Positions 16,219 to 25,392 of a stretch of 54,020 nt of DNA are shown here, piece after piece. The stretch comes from an uncultured Pseudomonadota bacterium (GTDB lineage: Bacteria > Pseudomonadota > Alphaproteobacteria > UBA3830), in the NCBI GenBank assembly GCA_902796155.1, contig CADBNZ010000034.1, positions 1-54,020 on the forward strand. The letters are read 5' to 3'. The position numbers and the translations under genes were made by a program. The notes below the pieces were generated by a model. That model saw nothing but the letters and a program-made list of their open reading frames with translations, was not told the origin of the DNA and searched no databases. Numbering within the stretch: position 1 is the first letter of the stretch; the number at the start of each line of letters is the position of its first letter.

Positions 16219-17849
16219 TTTTTAAACTTCAACTGGCGTGGGTCTGATGAAAACATTTTATAGATTTTTTTATCGGCGTTGTGATATTTTTTGCTTTTTT
16301 TGCGCAGAATCGTTGCTCGCAAGAAAATCACGAGCTCGGTTACGTCCGTTGAGCGATCCCTCTCGCCACTCAAGTAATCCACGGGAGTATCCATAAAGCC
16401 CGGCAATCCGCTGCGGTTGTTGTGCGATTTCTCCTGCATTAGGCCGCCCATTACGACAATCTGCCCCGACTCCACTTTCAGAACAGAATCAAGTTCACGA
16501 ACATCGACAATCGGTATTTTCAGGCTCTGCGGAGTGCTTGATGGGGTATCTGAGCTGCTGTAATTCGTAAACAGAAACGGTACTTCTTTATATGCGGCGA
16601 TTTTCGATATTGTCGGGCGCAAAGTCAGCAAAACAGAATTATTTTTGCGGTCGATAGATGGCTGAACTTTCATAATCAAGCCAATAGGAATGGTTTTTAC
16701 GTTAGTTGACAGCAAATCCATCATATTTTCGGAATTGCGTCCCGTATATTGCTTCTGAAATTCGGGAAAATACACGACTTCGTTTTGCGCAACCTTCAAA
16801 ATCGCGGAATGATTGTTGAGAATCGTAACGCGCGGACTAGAAAGCGTTTTTACGGCGCCGAAATTTTCTATAAATCCTGCAAGCGCGCTTAAACTGGTTC
16901 TGTTAACACCGAAAGAGAACAAACCGCTTGTGGTAAATGTCTTGTTTAGTGTTGCGCCACCTCCTCGCATAATGTGCCAATTAATTCCGCTCTTAAATTC
17001 GTCTTTCAAATTCACTTCAATTATTTTCGCCTCTATCAAAACTTGCTCTTCGGACGTTTCTTTGAGCATGTCGATGTATTTTTTGATTTCCTCGTGCTTG
17101 CTTTGCGTTGTGTAAGCTGTTATTAGCCCGCCTTGCCGATGAACCGAAACGTAACTACCGTCATTTTCGCCGATTATCATCTTCAGAGCGCTTTCAAGCT
17201 CTATCCAGAAGTCATTTTTCGACGTTTCCGAAACTAAACTGTTGGAACCGTTATTCGCCTGATTGCTGTTGAGTGCAGTAGAATCGGTCGTTGATGAAGT
17301 CAGACTTCCGTTAAAAATATCTGTCGATATAGAAACAGCACTTTGCGTGTCGCGCTGAACATTAAGAGACGGGATTCTGTAGAACTTTAACATTGGAAAA
17401 TCTACTTCGATTTTTACTGAATTTCCCGTAATCGTGTATTTCAATCCCGAACTGCTGCAAACATCTCGCAATATATCCAAAAACGGACGATCTTTCGCTG
17501 TAAAAGAAATGCTCCCCTCGATATCCTGCGCAATAAAAATGTTGATACCCGCAAGATTCGCCATTTGCGTTAGCGCCTCTCGCATTTTCATGCTTTCGGT
17601 AACTGATATCGATATGCGCTTGTAGAATTTTGGGTCTATTTTCTCTTCAGGGTCAGAATCATCATCGGCTGCGAAATCGATATCGGCATAATCGAAAGAA
17701 GAATCATCAACAGGAGCGGAAATTGAATCAAGCGCCTTTCTGTCGAGATTTTTCTGCTGAGATGTTCGCGGCTGGCCTAAATCCACACATGCAGAGAGAA
17801 ACAACAGCGACACAAATAAAAACGGCGAATGACGAAAACTCATCAGCAA
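16215..17849 (-). CDS. Outer-membrane secretin lipoprotein (PilQ/MshL/BfpB-like)
   Basis: 544 residues. The leader ends in LLFLSAC with Cys21 as lipidation site. Residues about 75-165 form an STN/N0-like domain (SMKMREALTQMANLAGINIF, then FLDILRDVCSSSGLKYTI). A Ser/Thr/Asn-rich linker and an N1/N3-type domain follow (EEIKKYIDMLKETSEEQVLI). The C-terminal secretin channel shows VKTLSSPRVTILNNHSAIL, KVESGQIVVMGGLMQEKS and SGLPGFMDTPV. Secretins form gated outer-membrane pores for pili or type II substrates. It is first in a three-gene operon with two prepilins. No motor ATPase or platform protein is in the window. Confidence 0.9.
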   Translation of the reverse strand: MLMSFRHSPFLFVSLLFLSACVDLGQPRTSQQKNLDRKALDSISAPVDDSSFDYADIDFAADDDSDPEEKIDPKFYKRISISVTESMKMREALTQMANLAGINIFIAQDIEGSISFTAKDRPFLDILRDVCSSSGLKYTITGNSVKIEVDFPMLKFYRIPSLNVQRDTQSAVSISTDIFNGSLTSSTTDSTALNSNQANNGSNSLVSETSKNDFWIELESALKMIIGENDGSYVSVHRQGGLITAYTTQSKHEEIKKYIDMLKETSEEQVLIEAKIIEVNLKDEFKSGINWHIMRGGGATLNKTFTTSGLFSFGVNRTSLSALAGFIENFGAVKTLSSPRVTILNNHSAILKVAQNEVVYFPEFQKQYTGRNSENMMDLLSTNVKTIPIGLIMKVQPSIDRKNNSVLLTLRPTISKIAAYKEVPFLFTNYSSSDTPSSTPQSLKIPIVDVRELDSVLKVESGQIVVMGGLMQEKSHNNRSGLPGFMDTPVDYLSGERDRSTDVTELVIFLRATILRKKSKKYHNADKKIYKMFSSDPRQLKFKK

Positions 17850-18125
17850 AACATCTCGACAAAAACTACTAAAAATTAGTTAAAATTATATTCGCGACAA
17901 GCCGAGTTGTACAGACCAAATTCGAGGATTTTTGAAATAAATATGCGAAGGATAGGATTTGAGGGAAATTTCCAAGTACTTCTAGGCCAGATAGATATAT
18001 GGAGCTTTGATATTTCGGAATGATAGCAAACATAATTGAAAACATCGCTCCGATAGCCAGATTCTGACCTTTTTAGATTCGTATTCTGACAGTAGAAGAA
18101 AACAAAAAAATCTATTTTTTTACGT

Positions 18126-20270
18126 TTATCCCAAATTTTTGAGCGTAACGATTAACCAAAATGCCGTTTCCGGTTTAAGATCGCCTGTTCGATATTTCGT
18201 TTGCTCAACGGTCATGTCAAGGCTAGTGCATTCATTTTGATATTCCATGCCAATGCTGTGCTTTATTAATTTGTTTTTATCGCTTCCGAAAACCAATCCG
18301 CCTTTTAGCCTCAAATTTTTCATTGGTTTTACGCCGATATCAAACATCGACCCCTTGTATTCCTCTTCTTTGCCCAACTCTTGTTCTTGAACAAAAAATG
18401 GATTGTATGAACACTGCCGTCCTTTAAATATCATGAAATCTGTGTCGAAATATTCGTATGTCGCTCTAATGCCGTATCTAAACCTTAACCATTCTTTTGT
18501 TCGCGTTGAGTAATTCCCGCTTGATGTGAACATCAATTCATCGTTGAAAAATAAATCCAAAGCCGTTACTAAATTTGAATTTTTGTATTTCATTCCAGTT
18601 GCTTCCGGCTTGTTTGCTATGTCCGTTATGTCAGTTGTTCGGCCAATCGTGAAATACGCAAGATTTCCGCCGTCTTTTTTGTAAGCCGACACTTTTGCGC
18701 CGTAACATACACGACTTCCGTAATCTATATTGTATTGCGAAAGAGATTTTCTGCCTTCCAAGAAGTTTATGTCGTTGATTTCGGAAAATTGTTCTTCGAA
18801 TATGTCGTGATGCTTCTTATTTCCTGCTGCGATAATTCCAACGATAGGAGTAAAAACCGCATCAGCCAGTTCGGAGGAAAGAAGCAACGGCCATTTCCAT
18901 GCTAACGATATTTGCGGAGTTGCTTCAAAAAATGAATCGTACTTTGATTTTGTCTCTTCGCTTACTTTTAACGCCTTTAATGTCGCAAGTATTTTTAACT
19001 CGAATAAATTTCCGTACGGTGTGATAAATTCTTTATTCCAAGATACATTGCTTGCGGCTTTTCTTGCTTCTCTGCCGTGGTTAAATAAAAGATTCATGAG
19101 TATTGCATCAATACTTAGTGTGCCGTTAAACAAATCTGTTGAAAAATTGCGCTCAACAACAGGTAGTGCCTTTGGTGCTTCATCTCCTGCTATGTTTGTC
19201 TGAAACATCGATGTTTTTACTATAGTGTAATTTCTGCCATCGAATCCTTCTAAAAGCGCATTGCTTTCCAAAACTCGATCATTATTCTGCAAAAATGGGA
19301 ATCTTTTGAGGTAATACTTATCTGAAGCAAGATTTACTGACGCCGAACATCTCCAAATTTCGTTAATTTCATATTTGAAGTTAGAAAAAATATGTCCTCT
19401 GTATCCGGATTTGAGAATTTTTTCGGTTTCTTCTTTGTTTGTACTGTTTTGACCTGCATCCTTGACAGATTTTGTCCCTGTTATACTCGCGTCAATATTA
19501 AAGTCGCCGTTTTCGAATCTTGACCCGTAATATATCCATCCAACACTTCCGATTCTTTGTGTAATTATAGGCTTTAGGATTAATTCCTGATGTTCGGATA
19601 TGTTTATGAAATATTGCGGAAGAAAACTAAAACCTCTCTTGCTAGAAATCGAAAATTTCGGTGCCAGAAATCCTGTTTTTCTTTTAACTTTTGGACTCGG
19701 AACAGATAAATAAGGCAAATAAAAAACGCTATTTCCTAGCATTTCAAGCGTGAGATTTTCATAATCTATAGTATCTTCCAAATCTAAATAAACATGTGAT
19801 GCTTTTGCTTGCCATGTTAATTCATCAAACGCAAGACATTCGTAACAAGGCGTATAGATAGCATTTTCAAGCTCGAAATTGCCGTTTTTCAAAATGCATT
19901 TTTTGGCAGCCAATCTCGATTTATCTTGCATAATGACTTTGATATTTTTTCCTTCACCGCTTTCAAAATTTTTGTGAACAACTAACGAATCGAAGAAATA
20001 AACATTTTGCTCTTCGTCTTTCAAAATCACCTTTCCTTTTGCTGTAACGTTTTCGCTCTTTTGGTTATAAGTTACTTCTTCTGCGGATATTATTCTTCCT
20101 TCATACATTATTATTACGTTACCTTTGCAGATAACTTCGTCGCCAACGTAATTGGTTTCATCGGAATTTATGAAATAGATATTGCTGTTATTATTGTTAC
20201 CGCAATTTACGGTCTGAACAAAGAAAAAGAGACTTAGAAAAATTGCGAAAAACTTCAAACTTCTTTCCAT
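18126..20270 (-). CDS. lptD: LPS-assembly protein LptD
   Basis: About 714 residues from ATG 20270 (MERSLKFFAIFLSLFFFV is the signal peptide; the longer frame to 20456 is not credible). The N-terminal OstA/LptA-like domain reads EVICKGNVIIMYEGRIISAE and VTAKGKVILKDEEQNVYFFD. AIYTPCYECL is the conserved cysteine-containing motif, and a large beta-barrel follows (LPYLSVPSPKVKRKTGFLAP). LptD with LptE inserts lipopolysaccharide into the outer leaflet. It is the third gene after lptF and lptG and overlaps lptG by 16 bases. Its presence implies that this bacterium makes LPS or a related lipid. Confidence 0.93.
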   Translation of the reverse strand: MERSLKFFAIFLSLFFFVQTVNCGNNNNSNIYFINSDETNYVGDEVICKGNVIIMYEGRIISAEEVTYNQKSENVTAKGKVILKDEEQNVYFFDSLVVHKNFESGEGKNIKVIMQDKSRLAAKKCILKNGNFELENAIYTPCYECLAFDELTWQAKASHVYLDLEDTIDYENLTLEMLGNSVFYLPYLSVPSPKVKRKTGFLAPKFSISSKRGFSFLPQYFINISEHQELILKPIITQRIGSVGWIYYGSRFENGDFNIDASITGTKSVKDAGQNSTNKEETEKILKSGYRGHIFSNFKYEINEIWRCSASVNLASDKYYLKRFPFLQNNDRVLESNALLEGFDGRNYTIVKTSMFQTNIAGDEAPKALPVVERNFSTDLFNGTLSIDAILMNLLFNHGREARKAASNVSWNKEFITPYGNLFELKILATLKALKVSEETKSKYDSFFEATPQISLAWKWPLLLSSELADAVFTPIVGIIAAGNKKHHDIFEEQFSEINDINFLEGRKSLSQYNIDYGSRVCYGAKVSAYKKDGGNLAYFTIGRTTDITDIANKPEATGMKYKNSNLVTALDLFFNDELMFTSSGNYSTRTKEWLRFRYGIRATYEYFDTDFMIFKGRQCSYNPFFVQEQELGKEEEYKGSMFDIGVKPMKNLRLKGGLVFGSDKNKLIKHSIGMEYQNECTSLDMTVEQTKYRTGDLKPETAFWLIVTLKNLG

Positions 20271-21298
20271 GTCAGAACACCCATTGTAATAAATACAGCA
20301 GTTATAACTACAGCCCATGCTCCCAATACCACGCCTATTACGTTTGTACGAGCAAGCGAGTCCACCATATTGTTCGCAAATCGTAGAATCATTGCTATTA
20401 AAATGACCTGCACCGCTATAGTTGTTTTCGTTTGATAGCGATTTATAGGAAAACAAATTGCTGCAGCGATTAGCGCGAACAAAATAAAATGCATGCAGTT
20501 TGCGAGCAGTTTATGTAACTCGAATTCGTACAATTGCAAACTCACCTGATCGGCTTTTTGTATCGGATATACTTTGCTTAGTGAATATATATTGTGTTTT
20601 CTCGGGGACTTTTTCAGAATTTCGATTAATTCATTCGATACCTTATTATATAGCGTCATATTATTTACGATTTTTGTCGTGTTCGATAAGCAATCAATAA
20701 TTGTAATATTTCGAAGATCCCATTTATTTTTGCTGATGGTCGCTTTTTTCGCAAAAATTCTTTTATTTTCGCGAGTATCAAATATATAAAGTCCGTCTAT
20801 TTTGTTTTTTTCGATTCTTTTTACAAAAATCAGCTTGTTGTCCTTTGTATAATCTATCCAAATATTTTCGTTTGCTTCTCTTGCTTGGGATTTTGCAAGT
20901 TCATTGTATTTGTCCTCGGTATAATTTCCTCCTGGATGTAATATAAACAGCCAAACAGCAGCCATACAAAACGCGAAAGTTATAAAAGGAAACAAAATTT
21001 GTTGAGGAGATCTTCCTGCAGATTTTAAAATGGTCATTTGGTTCGATGAACAAAGATGCCATAAACTAAAAGTCGCCGTTATGAAATAAACATAATGCAA
21101 AATTTCGCAAAATGTATTTGGCGTTCGCAGTAATGATAATTCGATTGCAAACAGCACTTGTTCTATATTTGATATCGGGAATTTTCTGGTTACTTCTGCG
21201 AAATCGAAAAGAAGAATTAAGCAGAACATAAAAAACGATACGAATAACATCGCTTTTAATTGCATTTTGAATATGTATCTAAAAAGTGTTGTTTTCAT
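20255..21298 (-). CDS. lptG: LPS export ABC transporter permease LptG
   Basis: 347 residues. Three N-terminal and three C-terminal membrane helices flank a periplasmic beta-jellyroll-like domain, the LptF/LptG (YjgP/YjgQ) architecture. Recognisable segments are SSNQMTILKSAGRSPQQILF after helix 2-3, VKRIEKNKIDGLYIFDTREN in the periplasmic domain, and the final helices. With LptF and the ATPase LptB (not in the window) it extracts LPS from the inner membrane. It begins 3 bases after the lptF stop and overlaps lptD, so the three are one transcription unit. The LptF/LptG naming follows position. Confidence 0.88.
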   Translation of the reverse strand: MKTTLFRYIFKMQLKAMLFVSFFMFCLILLFDFAEVTRKFPISNIEQVLFAIELSLLRTPNTFCEILHYVYFITATFSLWHLCSSNQMTILKSAGRSPQQILFPFITFAFCMAAVWLFILHPGGNYTEDKYNELAKSQAREANENIWIDYTKDNKLIFVKRIEKNKIDGLYIFDTRENKRIFAKKATISKNKWDLRNITIIDCLSNTTKIVNNMTLYNKVSNELIEILKKSPRKHNIYSLSKVYPIQKADQVSLQLYEFELHKLLANCMHFILFALIAAAICFPINRYQTKTTIAVQVILIAMILRFANNMVDSLARTNVIGVVLGAWAVVITAVFITMGVLTWKEV

Positions 21299-21301
21299 TC
21301 G

Positions 21302-22357
21302 TCATCTATTCTTTAAAAAAATCTGCAAAGGAAGTATCAATGTTGGAATAATAACCAAAGTATACACGAATTTTACAAACATCAAATCTTTTGCTGCTGC
21401 GTTTGCTACCCAAAAATAAGTTCCCTGGAAAACGACAATCAGCACCACCAAAACAAAAATTCGCAAATATTTTCTGCCTCTTTTATAAGGGGCCATTAGA
21501 ATAAGCAAAAAACTCAGCAGCGAAAAAATATAGGCAAGAATCGGAGATGTTATTTTTTGATGAAAAAGTGCTACTTGAGCCATATCCATAGCTGCATTTC
21601 CGCTGTTGTTTGCAAGCAAATCCTTCATATATTTTTCGTTCGGTTGCGCTGCTTTTCTTTCAACATTCAAAATCTCTCTTAAATCATATTGGTACTTTTT
21701 AAAACGTGTTATGGAATTTTTTTTCGTTTGCTCATCTATTTCTATACGCTCGCCATTTTCCATAAGTAGCATGTTATTTTTTATCGATCCGTTTTGCGCA
21801 TAGTAACTGAATGACTTTTTCGGCTCTCTTAAATCCAATACAAACAAATTTCTGAAAGAAAAATTTCCGACATATTCTTGAGCATAAACAGAAAAACCAT
21901 TTATAGAAAAAATAGATCCTGCGGATTCAGGCGGCTCAATATTGTTTTTTATTTCAAACTCGATTCGTCTAAAAGATGTCCATGCGCTTGGCGATATATA
22001 TGCGTTGCTAACGTAAAGATACGCCGTAATAATCGTTGCCAAAAGCATAAGCGGTCGCAACAAAGTCAAAGGAGACATTCCCGAAGATTGCATTGCTATT
22101 AATTGGTTCGATCGCACGAATCTGTAAAAAACAAACGCAGATGAAATCGCGAATGAAATTGGCAGAATTACGGCGATTATATCTATGCAGAGGTAAGACG
22201 AAAATTTGAAAAATTTCGCAAGACTCATGTTGTATTGGCTGAGCATATCCAAATATCGAGATGATTGCACTATCCACGCGCACAGCGTAAGTGCGATTGT
22301 CGAGTAGGCTGTTGTTCTGAATATTCTGAGAAAAACTACTCTTGCTAATCTGCTCAC
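21302..22357 (-). CDS. lptF: LPS export ABC transporter permease LptF
   Basis: 351 residues with the same six-helix and periplasmic-domain plan as LptG. RSNQLIAMQSSGMSPLTLLR is the strongly conserved cytoplasmic loop of the family. The periplasmic part has FSINGFSVYAQEYVGNFSFR and DLREPKKSFSYYAQNGSI. The C-terminal helices begin FHQKITSPILAYIFSLLSF. It is first in the lptF-lptG-lptD operon and divergent from surA, with about 114 bases between the two starts, which probably contain both promoters. Confidence 0.88.
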   Translation of the reverse strand: MSRLARVVFLRIFRTTAYSTIALTLCAWIVQSSRYLDMLSQYNMSLAKFFKFSSYLCIDIIAVILPISFAISSAFVFYRFVRSNQLIAMQSSGMSPLTLLRPLMLLATIITAYLYVSNAYISPSAWTSFRRIEFEIKNNIEPPESAGSIFSINGFSVYAQEYVGNFSFRNLFVLDLREPKKSFSYYAQNGSIKNNMLLMENGERIEIDEQTKKNSITRFKKYQYDLREILNVERKAAQPNEKYMKDLLANNSGNAAMDMAQVALFHQKITSPILAYIFSLLSFLLILMAPYKRGRKYLRIFVLVVLIVVFQGTYFWVANAAAKDLMFVKFVYTLVIIPTLILPLQIFLKNR

Positions 22358-22471
22358 TAAAAAATCACCCTGAAAACATAGGCAGTATATATGTCATTTG
22401 ATTTGATTTCTATTTATTTTCATAGTATTTTTGTCTCATACTCTTTTGAGTGTCTTAGTTGGAGATTTTCT

Positions 22472-23842
22472 TTGAAAATTTTTGCATCAATTTGCTGTTT
22501 TTCACTGCTGTTTACAATGACGAACTACGGAGCTGTTTCTGCTTCCAATAATAACGGGGCTGTTTCAAGTTCAAATTTAACTTCAAAGCCCGTAAAAAAT
22601 TACGTTGGTATCGTATCTAAAGCAAATGGCGCTATAACAACGATCGAGGATTTAAAAGAAGCAGTTCGTTTAACAGAATTAATGATGGGAATACAGACGG
22701 ATAAATCTCAAGAAAAAAGATTTACCGAAGAAGTTTTGAAAGAACATATACACGAGCAACTAAAAGATCAGTGTCTCGCGAAATTCGCTCAAAAGACGGG
22801 GTGGGTGTCTCAGAAAGAAGTAGATGCAACATTTGCGGATATTGCGAAGCGGTATCATATGAGCGTTGCGGAATTTGAGAAATTTCTTAGCAGCAGAAAC
22901 ATAAAAAAAGACTCTCTTTTAAAAAGAATAAAGACCGAAATGTCTTGGGTCGCGTACATTAACGCACGTTACGGAAAAGACGTCAATATTTCGGAGAATG
23001 AAGCGAAAAAAGCAGCAGCTGAAATGGAAGAAAAAGCAACGCAGGAATCTTTTTTCGTCAGCAGAATGTTTTTTCCGGTTTTGCGAACGTCAGAAGATAC
23101 TTCTGTTCAGGCTCATGCCAGCAATATTTTGCAAATGCTAAATCGTGGGGCAGATTTTGCGAACATAGCGCGTCAATTTTCAAAAAGTGCAGACGCTAAA
23201 AACGGAGGTGCTCTCGGATGGGTTTTTGAAGGGCAACTTTCAGACACAGAAATGAAGGCGCTGAAAGAAATGAGTGTTGGGTCGTATAAAATCGTGAAAA
23301 ATGAGCGAGGATATGCGATACTTTTTCTTCAGGATAAGAAAAACGCAGGACCAAAAACGTACAGCAACGTAAAATTTCGGCAAGTTGTGTATCCATTTGA
23401 AGAGCGTCCGACAAAGGAAGGTATGCAACACTTGTTGGACTATATCTCAGATATGAAAAAATCATCGAAAAACTGCCAAGAGTTCATACAAAAAGCGCGT
23501 GAATCGGGAATTATGGGCGTTTCTGACGAGGCTTCGGGGACTTTAGAGAGCATGATTCCGGAATATCGATCTGTTGTCGCGCGTATACCTGCGGGAGGTA
23601 TCGGCGAGCCTATTATCACGGACAAGGGCATTGTTTTGGTATGCTTGCTGGAGAAAGAAACTAAAGTCGTAAAAACTCCGACAGCGGAAGAAATAAGGCT
23701 CCAAAAAACAAATGAACGTTTGGGCGCTCTTTCGGAACGAGAATTGCGTGGGCTTATAAAAAAGGCCTCTATATTTGTCGACAAAAGTTATTCGCTCGGA
23801 GCGGATTATTCGACAGCTGATGACAATAACAGCAACAAATAA
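22472..23842 (+). CDS. surA: Periplasmic chaperone / peptidyl-prolyl isomerase SurA
   Basis: About 456 residues. I choose TTG 22472 over ATG 22391 because GGAG lies 7 bases upstream and the protein then opens with a normal signal peptide (MKIFASICCFSLLFTMTNYG). The SurA N-terminal chaperone domain follows (ITTIEDLKEAVRLTELMMGI). The parvulin domain is at about 190-290 (RGADFANIARQFSKSADAKN, then GGALGWVFEGQLS, the parvulin core). A second degenerate PPIase-like part reads FRQVVYPFEERPTKEG. It escorts outer-membrane proteins such as LptD through the periplasm. rsmA follows 2 bases after the stop. pdxA, often between surA and rsmA in relatives, is absent. Confidence 0.88.
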   Translation: MKIFASICCFSLLFTMTNYGAVSASNNNGAVSSSNLTSKPVKNYVGIVSKANGAITTIEDLKEAVRLTELMMGIQTDKSQEKRFTEEVLKEHIHEQLKDQCLAKFAQKTGWVSQKEVDATFADIAKRYHMSVAEFEKFLSSRNIKKDSLLKRIKTEMSWVAYINARYGKDVNISENEAKKAAAEMEEKATQESFFVSRMFFPVLRTSEDTSVQAHASNILQMLNRGADFANIARQFSKSADAKNGGALGWVFEGQLSDTEMKALKEMSVGSYKIVKNERGYAILFLQDKKNAGPKTYSNVKFRQVVYPFEERPTKEGMQHLLDYISDMKKSSKNCQEFIQKARESGIMGVSDEASGTLESMIPEYRSVVARIPAGGIGEPIITDKGIVLVCLLEKETKVVKTPTAEEIRLQKTNERLGALSERELRGLIKKASIFVDKSYSLGADYSTADDNNSNK

Positions 23843-23844
23843 TA

Positions 23845-24681
23845 ATGCCCGATATCTCCGCTATTTCTGCAAAAACAATATTTGATGAGTTTTACAGAAA
23901 AACATCGAAACGGTTTGGCCAGAATTTTCTTTTTAACGAAAGCATAAATCGAAAAATCGTATCTTCGGCTGGTGATTTGAGCTCAAAAGTTGTTGCGGAA
24001 GTAGGACCGGGGCCAGGCGGATTGACTCTGGAGATATTAAAGCAGGATGTGAAACGCTTATACGTAATAGAATACGACAAACATTGGGTGGAAACCTGGC
24101 GGCAATTGCAACACCTTTTTGACGGCAAGCTGGAAGTAATCGAGTGCGATGCGCTGAAGTTCGACATGAAAAATATATCACCACAGATAATAATCTCGAA
24201 TCTGCCTTACAATATTTCTACGCAATTGCTTTGTAAGTGGCTGCCTGAATTTGATTTGTACGAAAAACTGTTGCTTATGTTCCAAAAAGAAGTTGCTGAA
24301 CGATTATATGCAACGCATGGAACAAAAGCATACGGGAAGTTATCGGTCCTTGCGCAATGGAAATCTAAAGTAACGAAAAAATTCGATCTTGAACCGGGAA
24401 GTTTTACACCTCCTCCGAAAGTAAAATCCACCGTAGTTGAGTTTGTCCCGTTTAAGGAGATTTCATCAAGAGATCTCGATTTTAAAATGTTCTCGAATTT
24501 TCTGACGGATATTTTTGCGCACCGACGGAAAAAGGTCGAAAAGTCCATGCAAAAATACTTTGATAATCCAGAATCAATCCTTCGGCAATTCGGATATGAC
24601 AAAAACACTCGTGCCGAAGATATATCTGTCGAGGACTATTTAAGCATGTTTGCCAGAAGATATGAACAAACCAAGGCATAA
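23845..24681 (+). CDS. rsmA: 16S rRNA (adenine(1518)-N6/adenine(1519)-N6)-dimethyltransferase
   Basis: 278 residues. KRFGQNFLFN (22-31) is the conserved N-terminus, EVGPGPGGLTLEIL (52-65) the SAM-binding glycine loop, YVIEYDKHW the acidic residue contacting SAM, and SNLPYNIST (118-126) the catalytic NLPY motif of adenine-N6 dimethylases. PGSFTPPPKVKSTVVEF is also family-typical. The enzyme dimethylates two adjacent adenines near the 3' end of 16S rRNA late in 30S assembly. It is co-transcribed with surA, 2 bases apart, and converges with hsp20. Confidence 0.97.
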   Translation: MPDISAISAKTIFDEFYRKTSKRFGQNFLFNESINRKIVSSAGDLSSKVVAEVGPGPGGLTLEILKQDVKRLYVIEYDKHWVETWRQLQHLFDGKLEVIECDALKFDMKNISPQIIISNLPYNISTQLLCKWLPEFDLYEKLLLMFQKEVAERLYATHGTKAYGKLSVLAQWKSKVTKKFDLEPGSFTPPPKVKSTVVEFVPFKEISSRDLDFKMFSNFLTDIFAHRRKKVEKSMQKYFDNPESILRQFGYDKNTRAEDISVEDYLSMFARRYEQTKA

Positions 24682-24705
24682 AAGGACTGAAACTGGTAAT
24701 TTAGG

Positions 24706-24722
24706 AATGGTGCTGCGCCATT
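24706..24722. terminator. Hairpin between convergent rsmA and hsp20
   Basis: AATGGTG-CTG-CGCCATT can form a 7-bp stem with one G-U pair. It lies 25 bases after the rsmA stop and 15 bases after the hsp20 stop on the other strand. No long U tract follows on either side, so termination is only a possibility. Confidence 0.35.
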
Positions 24723-24736
24723 TCTATCGGGAAAAA

Positions 24737-25168
24737 CTAGCCTTCCAAGGTTACGCCTTCTACAGGCGATGAAATCTCTATTTTTTTCACGTTGCTTTCG
24801 TTTCTTATCCTGTGCAAATTAATATGCAGGAGGCCATTTTCAAATTCCGCTCCGATAACTTCAAGATTATCGGCCAAAACGAAACTTTTTATAAATTGGC
24901 GCGCCGCGATTCCTCTATGCAAATAGACAGCATTGGGATCTGCTTCTTGCTTGCCCTTTATCATGAGCTGGTTGTTATCCATGGTTATAGAAATGCTCTC
25001 TTTGCGAAATCCAGCAAGAGCAAGGGTAATTCTGAATCCGTCATCTCCTATTTGCTCGATATTGTACGGAGGATAAGAGTCGTCGACTTTGGATAACGTA
25101 TCTACAAGACGCTCAAAATGGTCGAATCCAAGAAACAACGGACTGCTGAAAAACGACAATCTGTCCAT
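24737..25168 (-). CDS. Small heat-shock protein (Hsp20/IbpA family)
   Basis: 143 residues. A short N-terminal arm (MDRLSFFSSPLFLGFDHFER) precedes an alpha-crystallin domain with YNIEQIGDDGFRITLALAGF (about 39-58), QLMIKGKQE, RGIAARQFIKSFVLADNLEV, and EFENGLLHINLHR carrying the GxLxI-like strand. This is the IbpA-type holdase pattern: it binds unfolding proteins and hands them to DnaK/ClpB. A strong ribosome site (GAAGGAGT) lies 5-6 bases upstream. A sigma70-like promoter is at 25198-25227. I see no clear sigma32 or ROSE-type thermosensor. Confidence 0.92.
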   Translation of the reverse strand: MDRLSFFSSPLFLGFDHFERLVDTLSKVDDSYPPYNIEQIGDDGFRITLALAGFRKESISITMDNNQLMIKGKQEADPNAVYLHRGIAARQFIKSFVLADNLEVIGAEFENGLLHINLHRIRNESNVKKIEISSPVEGVTLEG

Positions 25169-25197
25169 GATACTCCTTCCTTCACCAAGCGAAAAGT

Positions 25198-25227
25198 ATT
25201 ATACACCTACTCACTATATTAAAGCAA
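25198..25227 (-). promoter_or_regulatory. Probable promoter of hsp20
   Basis: On the minus strand TTGCTT (25222-25227) and TATAAT (25198-25203) are 18 bases apart. The -10 lies 29 bases before the hsp20 start. The -10 is perfect and the -35 matches TTGACA at four of six positions. Confidence 0.5.
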
Positions 25228-25392
25228 AAGAATTCAAACTATTCCGCCAAACAACCTTGCGAGTGCCATTCTGTCATTTCTTGCTGGTGAGCTTGCTGTC
25301 ATATATTCACTAAAATAGTCTATTATTTTTTAATCTTATTTTAAATGAATATCTAAAATGTTAGAGTTGCATCGGAATTTGAAAGGTAGATA

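Noticed and set aside
25089-25313. 74-residue plus-strand frame upstream of the GNAT gene
   Set aside because: Covers the hsp20 5' end and promoter on the other strand; no motif.
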